A DNA stretch of 64,000 nt. Source: Larimichthys crocea (taxonomy: Eukaryota; Chordata; Actinopteri; Sciaenidae). A program made the translations under genes and the position numbers. Shown here one piece after another: positions 12,285 through 25,092 of this stretch. The first letter of the stretch is position 1. Each line of letters opens with the position of its first letter. The stretch spans positions 226,357 through 290,356 of the forward strand of contig NW_020852345.1 in assembly GCF_000972845.2 (NCBI RefSeq). Reading direction: 5' to 3'. A model generated the notes under the pieces. That model ran no database searches, was not told the DNA's origin, and was given only the letters and a program-made list of their open reading frames with translations.

Positions 12285-15200
12285 TGCTTTGTCTAGCTGT
12301 TGTAGTCAAGCTCACATCAAGCTACTCTCGATGTGCTGATCTGATTTCCCTTCCTAACAAGACTTCTCACTGCAGCTAGGCAGATGGCAATGCTGTGCTG
12401 GCAACCATGATGGAGGGCCTGCTGCGGGCTGTGGCCTGCTGGCGCCTGGTCGTTCTTTATCCACTGACCAATCACAGTTTTTGCAGATGAAGACAATGTT
12501 TCAGATCTTGCAGTTGCGAATGCCTGGATGGGTGGTCGCATAATACTGTAGTATACCTAAACATCTTGATGACATAATAATGTGCAGCAAAAACAATGGA
12601 GAAATCCTCTGGTGATTAAGCAGCCTTAGACAAGGAGAGAGAAAACACTGCGCTCGCCAACCTGCAATTTCCTCCCAGGTATGCTTTTTATCTGCAAGCC
12701 TTGAAGAGGTGCCAAAGGGGTAGTTAAGGGATCCTGTGGTTGGCCAGGAGTGTTGCTAAAGGGGCCAAAAAATTTGGCTGTGTGTCATGCACGTGCAAAA
12801 ATGTGTTGCTATAGGACACAAGCATTCATGGTCAGGGATATGGCAAAGTGTGTGAAGATGTTTCTATAATTAACCCTAACACAGTGAGTTTGTAGTACAT
12901 GACGTGAACAGGTTATGAGAAGCTTTTATTTCAAAACTTTCCCTGTACATAAAGGAGAGAAAAAACAAAGAAGGAGGATCTGCCTGTTTCTAATCAGAGG
13001 GGTTGTACTGCCAGTTGCTGGCCCTCCGCCAGCATTGTTTACTTGGCCAACCCCCCAACCTCGCTCCAAATGGCAAGTTACCCCAGCGATGGGCAATTTT
13101 AGCCTAACCAACAGGTAGAAAAGACTGTTCCCATATGGCAAGGACCCCAATCCACAGACACATGCTCTAACTACCTAAATAATAAAGTAGATATAATTTT
13201 CAATGCATTATTTGCTTCCCTGGGAAACAGGACACGGGTTGCTTTCTCAGGAGAAAAACTACTTATGTTATTGATTTATTTACAGATGGAAAAAAGAGAG
13301 ACGGCAGCAGCCCAGCTCCTCTCCTCCAGCCCTCTTTTTGTTATCTGTGATGTTGCCCAGAGAAATCAATAGAACAACTGTAGCTAGCAAGCTTTGTTTA
13401 TCTTTTCTCTAAGTGAATAATTTAGGGGTGTCAGCAGGGGTGAGGCAAAGCTTTGATACAAACGAAAGGGTTTGCCGTTCAGGGGGGAAATCTAACCCCC
13501 TCCTTTTCCCGCTCTTCTTCCTTCAAAAGTCTCAAGGAGATGAGAGATGCTGAAAGCAGCTAAAAATCTGGCTCTGGGTGCAAAACAGAGAGAGATCACT
13601 GCTCTGGTTTTACTGCACCACCAAGAATGTCCCTCACACCAAATAAATGGATGAATGTGAGCACTGAAGACAGCAACATCTGTTAAATATTGGGTGAAAG
13701 GAAAAGCCAGTAAAAGTGGTCTGGATGCGATGGTGGAACGGGTGGCCTAAGTGGTTTTAAGAGGTGGTAAAGGGCTTTAAGCAGTGCTGTGGGATATTAC
13801 AGGATTTCAAGGGGCAAGCAAATGTCTCTATTGTGTGCTAAGACTTTGTTTTGTGGTCATTAAAGGATGCTAAGGGGTATGTCCTAAGCGGACAAGTATG
13901 TAGTGTCTAACTTTACATGTGAGTGTTTATAGCTGTCCTGAATAACTTCAGAGTAGAAAAATGAGTAAGATGCAATAATCATTCATCGTTTTCGTCTTTT
14001 TAAAAAGGTACTTCAGTTATTCACATTATAATTATCATCATTATCATAATAATAGTAGTTGGGTGAAGAATTAAATAAGGTAATAAGTTAAAATCCAATA
14101 TAAAACTCATATATTTATACACCTGCTGTCTTTAGTGGCACAGAGCCACCCTGCCACTGTTTCCTATTCACATCACATTTGATGTCTTGGGAATGAGAGC
14201 TTTCTCCAGTATGGCTGACCCCCCTTTAAGGGATTTTAAGGTAATACCAAACCATGTGCTGACACAAACAGGAAGGCTTTAAATTGCTGTGGTTTCATGA
14301 GCTTTGATTGTGAGTCGACCCTCCTTATGTAGTCTGAGTAGTGTTAGTATGTGAAACCAGGGAGATTTAAACCCTCCTAAACAAGGGGATCAACATGTAT
14401 TTGTCAAGCTATGCCATCCTTGGCTGCATGCACATACATATACACACACCCACACATGTGCACAACAAGGCAGCAAACATTCTCAGCGAAGTCACTAAAC
14501 CAGTGTCCCACCTTCACCACAGACACACAAAAGCTCTCAGTTCCTTGTAATTGAGGTTTAAATCCTTTCCTAACATCCCTCCATCCCTCACTCTTCACCA
14601 AACATGGATTGTGCCGACACAGGACCCTTAATCCTTCCCAGTTTAACCAAGTGAGAAATTAGCTTTTGTTAAGTGGTGATTTGGCCGGTGCTAAATGCCA
14701 ACAGCCCATTGTAGAGGAGAGGGGCAGCCATGAGTGCCCCCAACGCAGCAAAATACTGTGGTAATCCCATCCTGTCCGTACAGCTGGGCTGGAGTTGCTG
14801 CTGCTTGCTATTGTGTGGTGACAATATTGTCAAGTTATTTTTAGTTGAGAACTATGTCTCTCTCTGTTTTGTCCAAAGAGGTTTTGAAGCATCAATATGT
14901 CAGCTTGGCCAGGGAAAGCCACCAGTGTCAAGTTGATAGATGACACAAGGAATGGCTGTGGATTCAGATGCTCAAAGCTGGTGAGAAAGAGCAGGCTGTT
15001 CTGGTAGGCGGAGACAAGACAAAGGACAGCATCATCCCTGAGACTCAGCAGGGAGAAATCTAACACAGAAAATCCCAGTGTCTTGGTCTCAGTCCGAGCA
15101 AAATTCAGGAGTTAATTCAGAGATGTTTGCAATGGCAGGGTATTACACTGGAAGGCAGGAGATATTTTCAGGCAATAAAAAAGGCAGAAGAAGACCAAAG

Positions 15201-16479
15201 AGCTGCTCGAGAGATGGCTGAGAACAACCTGCATGCCAAATATTTTTTATGATCCATCTCAGGCCAGATGACTGTCAACTTTATTCCCCTGCTGTGGCAG
15301 GAAGATACCACAGTTCTACAGAGCATGGAGTTAAGACACAGGGGACCCTATCTTACACTGTGCACGACAAGTGTCATTGTTAGATTCTGACCAATGCAGT
15401 TTAGTTATTTACATGCCCCGCAGCCACATTGTCCAAGTATCAAATGTACTGGCACCCATCTGTGTGATCTTAAAATGAGGCGGTGTCAGATGCATTGAAA
15501 TTGACATTGAGTTTAGATTATTTTAATGCAGCAGTTACTACAGTGGACTGCTATTTAAAAGTTGTTTCCTTGCATGGGTAAATAATCAATTTAGTAACAT
15601 CAAATAAAAACAAAGAAGTATTCCCATTGTAAATGTAAAATGTAAATTTGATTTGATGTTGTTTTTAGGCAGAACAAACACTTTTATTCCATCATGTGAG
15701 TAACTTCAGTGTCTTTAAATTTAAACATAATAAAAATAATTAAAATCATCTCATTGTTTCTATGAATTATTCTTATTATTCTAATCTTATTATATTAATA
15801 TTTGCATTGTTCTTATCATCTTCACTGCTGTAACTACCAAAAAGCATTGATTTGTCGAAGGTTCCACCCCAAATAAAAGAAACGTTGATGTACAGTAGGT
15901 GGAGTGGTTTTTAATGAGATCAGAGATAAATAAAAAAACCCACACATTTTAATATGTAAATATTAGTGTATAATTAACATTTAAACTGTTGATGGGATGG
16001 TTTAGATAGTCCATGTGAGACTCACTCCTTCATTCTGTTGCAGGTGTCAAATGAGATGTTGACTGGGTAAACGGGGTTACTGTGTGAACTGATCATACAG
16101 AGTTCAGAGGTGTGTGTGAGTGTGTGTCTGCTTTCAAACAACGAGAATGACAGGAAAAACATTTTTAAAAACACACACATGCTTACAGATATTTCACATT
16201 CACAATGTAAACACACTCTCTCTCTCACACACACACACACGCGCACTCTCTCTCACACAAATACACACACGCTGCAGCCTACATAGCGCACAATGGCATT
16301 CAGAAAGAGTTTGTATTCAGAATGAGGTGTAGCCTTTCCTGGAGGGCCTACATCCTGAAATATCATCAGTAGTGAGTACAGATGAATGCAGAGGAAAGTG
16401 TAACTTTGCATCCAGCCATTGTCACCTCCACAAAGCTTCCCAATCAGCCTCCTTCAGCCTTTCTCCTCTCTCTATTCAC

Positions 16480-16760
16480 TTTCACGTACTACCTGCCTGA
16501 CAACAGCTCCCCGCTCAGAGACACAATTGGAAAAAAACTACACCAAGCTCTTTATCGCCTGATCTGATCGCTCAGAGTCACAAAAGCCAACACGCTATAT
16601 GAGAGCCTCTCCTATCGACAGAGGGATTATTCACCAAGGAACCTATATTTTATTCCGAGATTACATTTCCTTCAAAGCGATCATTACGGCTCTGATGACA
16701 CTTGAAGTGAATGCTGTTGATGTTCTCATGTGAATACATGTCAGGTTTGCTGACAAGGTC
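16480..16760. promoter_or_regulatory. Candidate conserved non-coding element in the bcl11b intron
   Basis: A repeat-free stretch of balanced composition containing ACAATTGG, GCGATCATTACGG, GATTATTCACC and similar AT-core words. It sits in the quietest part of the intron. The call rests on texture only. Confidence 0.25.
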
Positions 16761-17937
16761 TATTTTTACATTTTACATTTTCTTTTCTAAAAGGTATTTC
16801 TGTGTTTTATTGAAATAATAATGTAAATAATGAAACCTTTTTTTTCCATTTCAGAGGCTCTGCAGATTTACAAGATTTACACTGCTTTTAAAATTGACAC
16901 TTAACATAAGGTAACATAGGTCAATAAAGCAGTACACAGTTGCACAGTTAACCTCAAGAACATTGATTCAAAGAAACCAGCACGTGTTACATAGGCTGGT
17001 GGAATCGTAGCTAGATGACATCAGGATTTTCAGAGACATGCAGAGCAGAACAGAAAGCTGTTATGAGCTCTCATCGCTGCTTGTGATTCATGTCCATCCG
17101 GTTAGAAATGCCTTTGCGTTGGCCGGCACCCTGCACTCTCCCTACTGCTAACAGATTCTGGCTTAAATTCTGTTATTACGCTCAAATGAATCAAAGACCA
17201 CCAAGAAAAACATACACATTTTCTCTACTTTTCACCAGAGGTCTCCATCTCCCTGATTTTTTACGTGTGGAAGTAAAACAAACAGCTCACATTCAAAGCT
17301 GTGTCAAAACACAAGCAAAAGGCCAAAACAATATGAATAAAAGTGTGAACTCTGAAGGCACCATGAAGAAACTCTCTAACTGGCTTTAACAGCAGGTTTG
17401 TTAAATCTGATCGTCCCTGTGGGGAATTCAAATGAGCAAGTCCTTGAAGAGAAAGCTTGAAATGAATGGAAAGCTTCTAAAATCAACCTTCTCACTTAGA
17501 TGCCATTTTCAGCAAAGAAAAGCTGCTTTTCCAAAGCTATTAAAAGCCAGACAGCAAAGAGATGTCAGCAGCTAAACCAACCAAGGTTCTCAAAGTGTGG
17601 TCCAGTGAGGTGGTCTCCATTCTAGAATTTAAAACTTCAAAGAGAGAAAGAAGAGAAAAGATGTCAAGACACACAAAAAGATCATTAAATACATGTGAAT
17701 CGTGTGGCAGTGACTCTAATCACATGTGGCTATATTTGGTGAAGTGTTCCACCACACAAACACACACACGCACAAAGCAACAACAAAAAGTATCTCAAAG
17801 CAGGAAACATATGTATAAAATGAATATTATCTATACCAAATATTTGATATCCAGTCCAAATGTGAGCGCTGTTTGAAATGAAGAACTGAGAGTAAACAAA
17901 TGGCTGCCAGCCAGCCTCTTTGAGTACATGTGAATGT

Positions 17938-17980
17938 CTGTGTGTGTGTGCACGCGTATGTGTGTGTGTGTGTGTGTGTG
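17938..17980. repeat. Imperfect (TG)n microsatellite with CACGCG interruption
   Basis: TG units are interrupted by CACGCGTA and followed by a CATGCATG palindrome. The whole stretch alternates purine and pyrimidine, which favours Z-DNA. Confidence 0.9.
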
Positions 17981-18205
17981 CATGCATGAATGTTGTATGA
18001 TAAACTCAGGAGGGGATTTTACTGAAAGCCTCTCCTTTTACTCTCAACAATTAAAGGAGAATTCATAAAAAGTTCTGGACATACAGAGAGAGAGATGCTG
18101 CCTGAAAAGCAAACCACAGCAATCTGTCATCAATTCTGCCTCGATAATGTCCCAACACACACACACCCCACCCCCGTCTTCATCATCTCCCCCTTGTCTT
18201 CCTCG

Positions 18206-18210
<5 letters not shown>

Positions 18211-18277
<67 letters not shown>
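18211..18277. repeat. (CA)n microsatellite
   Basis: A perfect CA array of about 67 bp. Confidence 0.98.
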
Positions 18278-18281
<4 letters not shown>

Positions 18282-18349
18282 TTCCTGACGCCAGGACATC
18301 AATTTTTGCAAGTTGCCGAAAATTACCATGCATGAATGCAAAAAAGGTT

Positions 18350-18480
18350 GATCAGGAGTAATTAACACGGCTTCATATGCAAATTGTATTAATGCAGAAC
18401 TACAAAGTCATTATGCAAATTAGGGTTTCATCGGGCCTCTTGACAAATACTCCCAGCTCCAGCCATCGAGCAGCCAGGAC
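18350..18480. promoter_or_regulatory. Candidate enhancer with paired octamer (POU) sites
   Basis: Two exact ATGCAAAT octamers lie at 18,377-18,384 and 18,413-18,420, 36 bp apart and in the same orientation. Between and beside them are homeodomain-type TAATTAA and ATTAATGCA cores. The block is unique sequence between two microsatellites. Octamers bind POU factors, which act in neural and lymphoid tissues where BCL11B works. The regulatory role is an inference. Confidence 0.35.
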
Positions 18481-18574
18481 GGATGACAAGTCTGCTTGTT
18501 CACTCTAGACTGTAGGGATGCCTGTGTGTTTTAGTGTAGTTAGCAGATTAGCACTGGTTAGCACTGTTGGCTAG

Positions 18575-18575
<1 letters not shown>

Positions 18576-18611
<36 letters not shown>
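18576..18611. repeat. (TG)n microsatellite
   Basis: A TG array of about 36 bp. Confidence 0.97.
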
Positions 18612-18612
<1 letters not shown>

Positions 18613-19109
18613 ATATATGGGCTGCTGTGTGTGTGTAAACTGTGTGATTAGGGAAGTGGCTAATAGCTGCGTGGCAGAGTAATGAACCTGAGATCCAGGG
18701 GATGGAGGGATGGAGGAGAGGGGAGGGGAAGATGATATGAATATGCATGATGCTTACTGGCTTTGATGATTAAAAAAAATTTAAGATTTAAATGAGTGCA
18801 TGCAAAGTGATTAAGGTGGCAGAGGCGACGAGGCAAAAATTGCAAAAGGGGATTTTGAAAATGCTTAGAAGCACGAGATGCCGATTTGCCTCTTTATTCT
18901 CTATTAATGGCAGAAAGTCTCTCTCTCTCTCTCTCCCTCCCTCCCTTCTGTCTCTGTAGGTCTCTCACCCTGCTTTCTGTGTCTTTTCCAGCCACCTTGT
19001 CTCAGCTGTTTTTCTCTCTGTGTCTGGTTTGTGTCCAGGATGGTGGATTTACAGAACATCATTTAGGAGAAGTGGATAGAAGGAGCAGAGGGAAAATGAG
19101 CAGAGCGCT

Positions 19110-19131
19110 GACACACACACACACACACACA

Positions 19132-19180
<49 letters not shown>
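19110..19180. repeat. Compound (CA)n(CACG)n(CA)n microsatellite
   Basis: A CA array with an internal block of about five CACG units (19,131-19,152). It is the first of five alternating-orientation arrays in this kilobase. Confidence 0.98.
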
Positions 19181-19181
<1 letters not shown>

Positions 19182-19403
19182 AGCTATGCTAAATTTCAAA
19201 ACTCAGTGCTTCAAAGTTCTGAGCATGCAGACAATGTAACTTGTGTTGGTTGTGGAGCTGTGGCTCATTTAAAGGAACATGTAATGGAACGTAATGCAAC
19301 ATGTAATGTACGTAATCTAAGCAATTTGTAAAATACTAATAACCAGTAAGTAACTAATTACATTTTCAAAGTGACAGGGACAGCAGTGTTGTTTCTTCAC
19401 TGT

Positions 19404-19407
<4 letters not shown>

Positions 19408-19446
<39 letters not shown>
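19408..19446. repeat. (TG)n microsatellite
   Basis: The second array of the 19.1-20.1 kb cluster, in TG orientation. Confidence 0.97.
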
Positions 19447-19448
<2 letters not shown>

Positions 19449-19734
19449 TTTCAGGCCTATAAAAATGCATCAGGACAATAACTGTACCTGCACGCACACA
19501 CACACATACAAACAGTCAAAACGAAACTAGCCAAAAGCACACAGAATACAGAGGGTAAGAGGAGTAGAGAGAGACAGAGGAAGGGAGAGCGAGTAGCGAT
19601 AGAAACCAGAGTAATTACCACTTCAAAAAGGCCGCCGCTCCATCTGAGAGGCCTCCCAGCTTTATTGAAACAACGCAAAAAAAACAAGAGCAGCGGGTGT
19701 CATAATGCCTCTAAAGTACAGCCTGTTATATCAA

Positions 19735-19736
<2 letters not shown>

Positions 19737-19771
<35 letters not shown>
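19737..19771. repeat. (CA)n microsatellite
   Basis: The third array of the cluster, in CA orientation. Confidence 0.97.
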
Positions 19772-19773
<2 letters not shown>

Positions 19774-19883
19774 GCCGTAGCTCTTTGTTAAGTCTTTGTG
19801 CAGTTTAATTTGGAAGATAAATAAGCATATGGTAAATATTTTAGGGACACACCGTTGTGCTCGGTCATTATTTATTGAAGATG

Positions 19884-19884
<1 letters not shown>

Positions 19885-19924
<40 letters not shown>
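19885..19924. repeat. (TG)n microsatellite
   Basis: The fourth array of the cluster. It lies 113 bp from the preceding CA array and could pair with it. Confidence 0.97.
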
Positions 19925-19926
<2 letters not shown>

Positions 19927-20039
19927 AAACAGACTGAGAGAATGAATAGGAACAAACAGAAAACAAAAGTCAGCTGTGAAAAAAACAACAGGAAGTGGGT
20001 GTGAAAGCAGAGACGTAGAGGTAGAGCTGGACAGCTGGG

Positions 20040-20041
<2 letters not shown>

Positions 20042-20070
<29 letters not shown>
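20042..20070. repeat. (CA)n microsatellite
   Basis: The fifth array of the cluster, in CA orientation. Confidence 0.97.
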
Positions 20071-20073
<3 letters not shown>

Positions 20074-21989
20074 ACTCAGCTTGTCAAATGATTCTGTCAG
20101 ATTAAAAAGGTGTCATCATATTTGAGTTTGTCAAAACCACATGTGACTTTATGTGAGCGTAGCGTGTGTGTGTGTGTGTTCCTCTCCACTCCAACTGGAC
20201 TTAGCTGAATGTCTGCATTAAACCCTAGTTGACAAGGCTTTAAGGGTTGCACAGCACTGTGTCAGGTGGTGTTAAACACAGTTCAGCAGCTCAGTGATAT
20301 GCAAACGCTCCATGAGTGTGTGTGTGGGGGGTTAGGAAGTGGAGAGGGTGTGTGACCGGAGGGTTGCCTGTTAAAATCCCCAAAGACAAGGTGCATTAAG
20401 ATGGCCCTGCTAACTAGAAGAACAGTTGTAATGTTAGTGTGTGTGTATTTGAGTGAAGGTTACGGGGACACAATATGAAGCTGCGGTAATTTAAAGCTTG
20501 AAATCCTTGACAGTAAGCACTCCATTAAAACAGAACTGTGTCCTCCCACTATTTACTATTTTATATGTACTATATACTATGTTTGAATGTGTTTGCTGCA
20601 TTTGGAATTGACGTCAGTGAAATAAGCTGAAGGATGACCACTTTCATTTGAGCCTCTGTTCTACTGCATCTTTTCTCAGAGCTGCTCTTTCATGTGCTCA
20701 ATGCTCAATTTGAACTCTTCCTGCTAAAATCATTTTTATAAAATATTCATTGACTTTCCGATCAGTCAACTACTTTTAGTAGAATATTTGTGCTATTAAA
20801 AAGAGTTTATTCAATGAATGTTAGACCAAGAAGTGAATTTAACAGACACAGATGATTTTTGTTGTACTGACTGCTTTTGTGTTCTATTAATCTCAGTAAT
20901 TTGTTAGCCAACATGTTGTTTTATTTGGCATACAAACTAAATAAGCATAAGTATGTAGTCATGTAATTAGCATAAATAAGTAAAAACTAAATGATCCAGG
21001 CTAGCTAACAGCTAGCTATACAAGTACACAGTTAAGAGAACACAAGTGACACCAGCTGTGGTGAACTGAACTGAACGGACAGAGTGGATGATGATTTTGA
21101 ATTAGTGCTGGATGTAGCTGATTGGATGTCCAGGTGGAGGAGAGGATTTGCAAAGTCTTTCTTCAGATATGGATTTGTGAGATCAAAGCTGTTTGGGGGT
21201 GTGTGAGAGGCCTAAAGAGTATGTGTTCATGTCATAAGATGCTGCTTTCAGATATCCTCTATGTTATGTTCTCTCCCGTGGTGATTTACACACACATGCA
21301 CACACAGAGTGGCCTACTACTAATGACACTGATGGCTATCATAAATGTCCAGGAGACGGGATTAGAAGTGGAGGAGGAGAGCTGAATGTTGTGATCAATA
21401 ATTACAGCATTAGAGAGCAAAACGAGAATAATCATTTATATTTTATGAAAATAATTAAAATATGACTTTCATAAATTATACTGTTTCCATTTTGCCTATG
21501 GAAAATAAATAATATGTTTCCTAACTGTATCATCATGTGAAGGTTTTTTTAATCTCACGTCTTTTTTAGCAGGCGCAAAAAACAAACAAACAAGAAAACA
21601 CAACTGTAGCTTCACTTCACTTCTACACTAAATGTAAAAAAAAAAGTACAAATCTGAATCTTTTACTTTGATTTAGTCTAAATCGAAATGTTTTTTTCCT
21701 TGAATCATGTCGTGTGTGTGTTCCACTTCACACAGGGAATAAATGGAACTGAAAACGCTCGTGAATAAAGGAGTCGTCTGACCTGCTGGGAGCCCATTAC
21801 CAAGTGTCGTCATCACTCATGTTCTGAGCTGACATTCAAACTCCCTGATCATTTTTCCCCTCACTCTCTCCCTGCTTTCTTGCTTCCTCCCCAATGTCTC
21901 TCGCCCTTTTTTCCCTTTCACCAGGTGATGAAAGTGTAAAACTCTACTGGAGAAAAAGCTCACTGTGAATGGCAAACAGAAAATTCCAC

Positions 21990-22310
21990 CTGCCATATTT
22001 CAATCCCCTGGTGATTATGAGCAGGGCTGAGCGTGTTCTCTCTAAATTAAACTCCGGCTCCATTAATAAAACGCTCTGTCCTCTCCTCGTGTTAATAAGG
22101 TGCTAGTTGGTCATATTTCATGTGGAAATTGTGAAATACTGAGGTAATTTTGAAACATAAAATGTTATTGCAGCAATATAGTTTACAGTTGCCGCAGTGC
22201 ACGTCCAATTGAGAGGCTAATATGTTTTTGCTTTTAATGTGAAAATTATTGCACGCTCTGTTATGAAGAAATATTGTGCAATTACAATTTCAAGCCTTCC
22301 AACACTGCAC
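21990..22310. promoter_or_regulatory. Candidate conserved non-coding element, 2.3 kb downstream of exon 2 in transcript direction
   Basis: About 300 bp of AT-rich unique sequence with repeated homeodomain/SOX-like words: CATTAATAAAACG, GTTAATAAGG, CCAATTGAGAGGCTAAT, ATTATTGCAC and CAATTACAATTTC. It has no open frame and no repeat. Among the intron blocks it is the one most like a deeply conserved enhancer, but this is judged by eye. Confidence 0.35.
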
Positions 22311-24627
22311 ATGTGGAGTGATTTCACCGGAGGACTACAGTTAGATATACTGCAAGCATTCAAATTCAAGGGGGAAAATCTACATATGAACATATGAATA
22401 ATACGACCTTATAATCTGACCAATGCCAATCAGTTAGTGCACATGCTTAAGTGCAGCTCTGTAGACACTCTGGCATTGTATCAAAGCTATCTGCACCCTC
22501 CTGCTTGGACTGTTATGTGTTCAATGTAAAACTGGATCATAGTTACAGATGTGAGTGCGTGCGTTCACAGGTTCAGGTGGCTGTGCTGTCCACAGCAGTG
22601 CTCTGCGGCTGCCTCATACACTTCTAACAGCCTGGTAAAATATTGATGAAGTTCAGGCCCAAACACAGTGTTTTACAGTGCAGGCCAAACCGCAGACTGA
22701 CACGTTCAGAGGAGCTCTGTCCTGCTGTGACACACTAAGAGAGTCAGGACTGTTACCTACAAGAGCATTTCCTTGTGTGGCTTCAGGCCATTTTCCTCTA
22801 ACTGAGCCCACTGCTGCTGCTTCATTTAAAGACGCTCCTGTCCAGATATCAGGTGGATTTTAATAGTTTCTATCCCATGAATGAAAATAGATCATGTATT
22901 ACATAAAAACATGTAAAGCTGACAAACAGTCTTGACATTCGAAGATAAAATGCAGATTGTCATTCCTTATATATTACTGAATATATTGAACTTAGAAACC
23001 ATTTAATGTTCCATTAGAAGTCAAAAAAGTTTTAGTGGACAGCTAGCTTTCATTCCACATCATTGCTTAAATTATTGTTTTACATCAGATCTCCACATTC
23101 ACAAAAAAATCCAACATGGTGTCATTATTCAGGCAGTCAGGGCTCATTCAGAACACTACTGGATATCAGTGTATTTTACTCTGTGGACACTGAAGTGTAC
23201 CTCAACTTGCATTCCTTTCTTTCTTTTACTTCATTTCAGCCCTTACTTTAATTAGCTTAATTTTCTGCTCATTGTATTTGAAATATTATTCATTCTTTGG
23301 GGCTGGGTTAGGGTTTATTCATCTCTGAATCATTCCCAGCCATCCAGGTACAGCAGAATATCGAAAAGTACTGCATCAAAGACAACTGGATTTGTTGTTT
23401 TCTTACATCTAGATTTTGTATTTTTACTCCTGATGCAGCTTGAAGCCCCTTTGTGTTTGGAAGCTGCCGTATGAATCAACATGGCTTGGCTCGGAAATGT
23501 TTAATAACTCTGGTGTTTGTCTGAACCAGGAATCAGGTATAATTTTAGCTTTCATTTTCAATGATAGATGAGAATGAGTTGATGAGGCAGATAAGCAGGC
23601 AGCACTGATTTGATGTTGAATGATAAGCATCATGATTTACCATTTTACCATCTGATCAAAACAGACCTATTGGCTACAATACTGAGCCAACCCAAACACA
23701 TTTTGTCTGCATGTCTAAGTAGAGAACGGTCCTTTTTTTCCATGCCTTCATCTGTGAGACGTTCTTATATAGCTGCTCCTGGGTTGTAGCACCTGCTGGT
23801 GAGTAACTGCCATCCACCACTGAGCGGTGGAGTTGTAGTTCTACTCTAGTTCTGCTCTCCCCTTCTGGCTTTCTTTGAGCGTCTTGACTCCTGCTAAGCT
23901 GCTTCTTTACCCCTCTGAATGGGAGAGAAACTAGCCTCTTTTATAATCCCTGTCTCTGTTTTTTCCTCCTGTGCTTATTTGAATTTTATGAGCTTTTCAC
24001 CTTTTTAAGCAGATGGCTAAGGCTGGATTTCTCCATGAAAGTCGGGGTGAGTCTCGCTGTCACGTTTTGCACAGTTTGTTTCAACTAGCTGAGTCCTTGA
24101 GGGGGTTTAGGGCTTTGAGTGGGTAATGTGCCTGTCTAACCCCTCTTTCTCCTCACTACCTCTCTCCCACTCCCTAATGATTCATTTCATTCATTCATAT
24201 CTCTCTTATTCTGGAGAGGACAAAGTCTCAACAGGATACCTCCACAAAAGCTTAAAAAAAATTAAATTTTATGTTTGCGGAGGTGCAGTTATATTTATTA
24301 TCATGAAAAAGCTGTAGGTTTGGTACCGTCCAGAACACCTCTCTCCCTCCTTAATATTCCCTCCCTCCTTAAAATGTGCTTACTGACTCCGTTCTGCAAA
24401 CTGTGGATCTGGACATGAGAGTTGGGTAGCCTAGTTCAGCATGAACAGCAGGGGAAACAGCTAGCCTGGTGTTCTCCTAAAATAAGCCTGTCTACATCTG
24501 TTATCCACTGAATCCAGTTTGTTTAATTCAGTTTCTATGCTCATGTATGTCCTGACACCATCTCCTGGTGTACAGACGTGAGATTGATATCTTTTTATCT
24601 TAAAGGGTGTGTGTTCATTGTGCCTAC

Positions 24628-25092
24628 CCGCTGGTGTGTTTTCTTGCTTGGGGCAAATTCCTTTGGTGGGCATCCTCTCTCCCCTCTCACCTCGTCCCAC
24701 CTCCTCCTCCTCTGGTGTCACCTGGATGCCGATTTCCACCGGTTCCACCACCTTCCTCAGCTCCCCCCGCTGTGTGTGGTGATGAAGGCTCTGCAGAGTT
24801 GGACTCCCTCCACCTCCTCCTCGGTCCGCCATCTTGTCAAAGCAGCCATTGGCCAAAATCGGTGTTTGACACTGCTTCTTCTTGTGCTCAATGAAGAGGA
24901 GGATATCACCCAACGGGAGGGTCATCTGACACTGGCCACAGGTCAACAAGTCGTGGTCAGTGTGTAGACCAGGTGGCAGGGCATGGGCCAGACTAGAGTC
25001 CAACAGGTGGGGAGGTAGGTGGGAGGGCAGGCTGAGTGGGTGAGTGGGTAGGGAGTCGGAGAGCAGGCGGCCATCTGGATGCTCAACCTCCG
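24628..25092 (-). CDS. bcl11b: bcl11b-type zinc-finger transcription factor, coding exon 2
   Basis: BCL11B is a nuclear C2H2 zinc-finger transcription factor needed for T-cell and neuronal development; it recruits NuRD-type repressors. This 465-nt exon starts after a TTGGACAG acceptor with two bases that complete a Pro codon begun in exon 1, giving ITPEVEHPDG, which matches the human ITPEAD. It encodes the CCHC zinc knuckle [19 protein letters not shown] (Cys70, Cys73, His88, Cys93 in my numbering), used for multimerisation. It then encodes [20 protein letters not shown] and [10 protein letters not shown], which are diagnostic of BCL11B rather than BCL11A. The donor is G|GTAGGC, phase 1. The segment before the knuckle ([20 protein letters not shown]) is a His/Leu/Pro-rich sequence unlike the acidic human one. 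The knuckle has MTLPLGD where human has MNFPLGD. These differences suggest a diverged fish paralogue. Family assignment is firm; ba/bb paralogue assignment is not. Confidence 0.93.

Larger units (their letters stand above)
1..24627 (-). other. Intron of the bcl11b-type gene downstream of exon 2, continuing past the window's left edge
   Basis: This is transcribed, non-coding sequence between exon 2 (donor at 24,627-24,626) and a later exon not found in the window. I looked on the minus strand for the alternative exon 3 and for the long C2H2 zinc-finger exon and saw neither. The zinc-finger exon would give a reading frame of several hundred codons. The stretch holds microsatellites, three retroposon fragments, a fold-back element and several AT-rich blocks that look like conserved non-coding DNA; these are listed separately. 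The rest shows nothing I can name. Confidence 0.7.

Noticed and set aside
1..24627. bcl11b exon 3 or the large zinc-finger exon
   Set aside because: No minus-strand frame with CTTCKQPF, AWFLLQHAQNTHG or tandem C2H2 fingers was found; these exons are presumably to the left of the window.
24578..24967. 129-codon plus-strand frame
   Set aside because: It is the antisense shadow of bcl11b exon 2.
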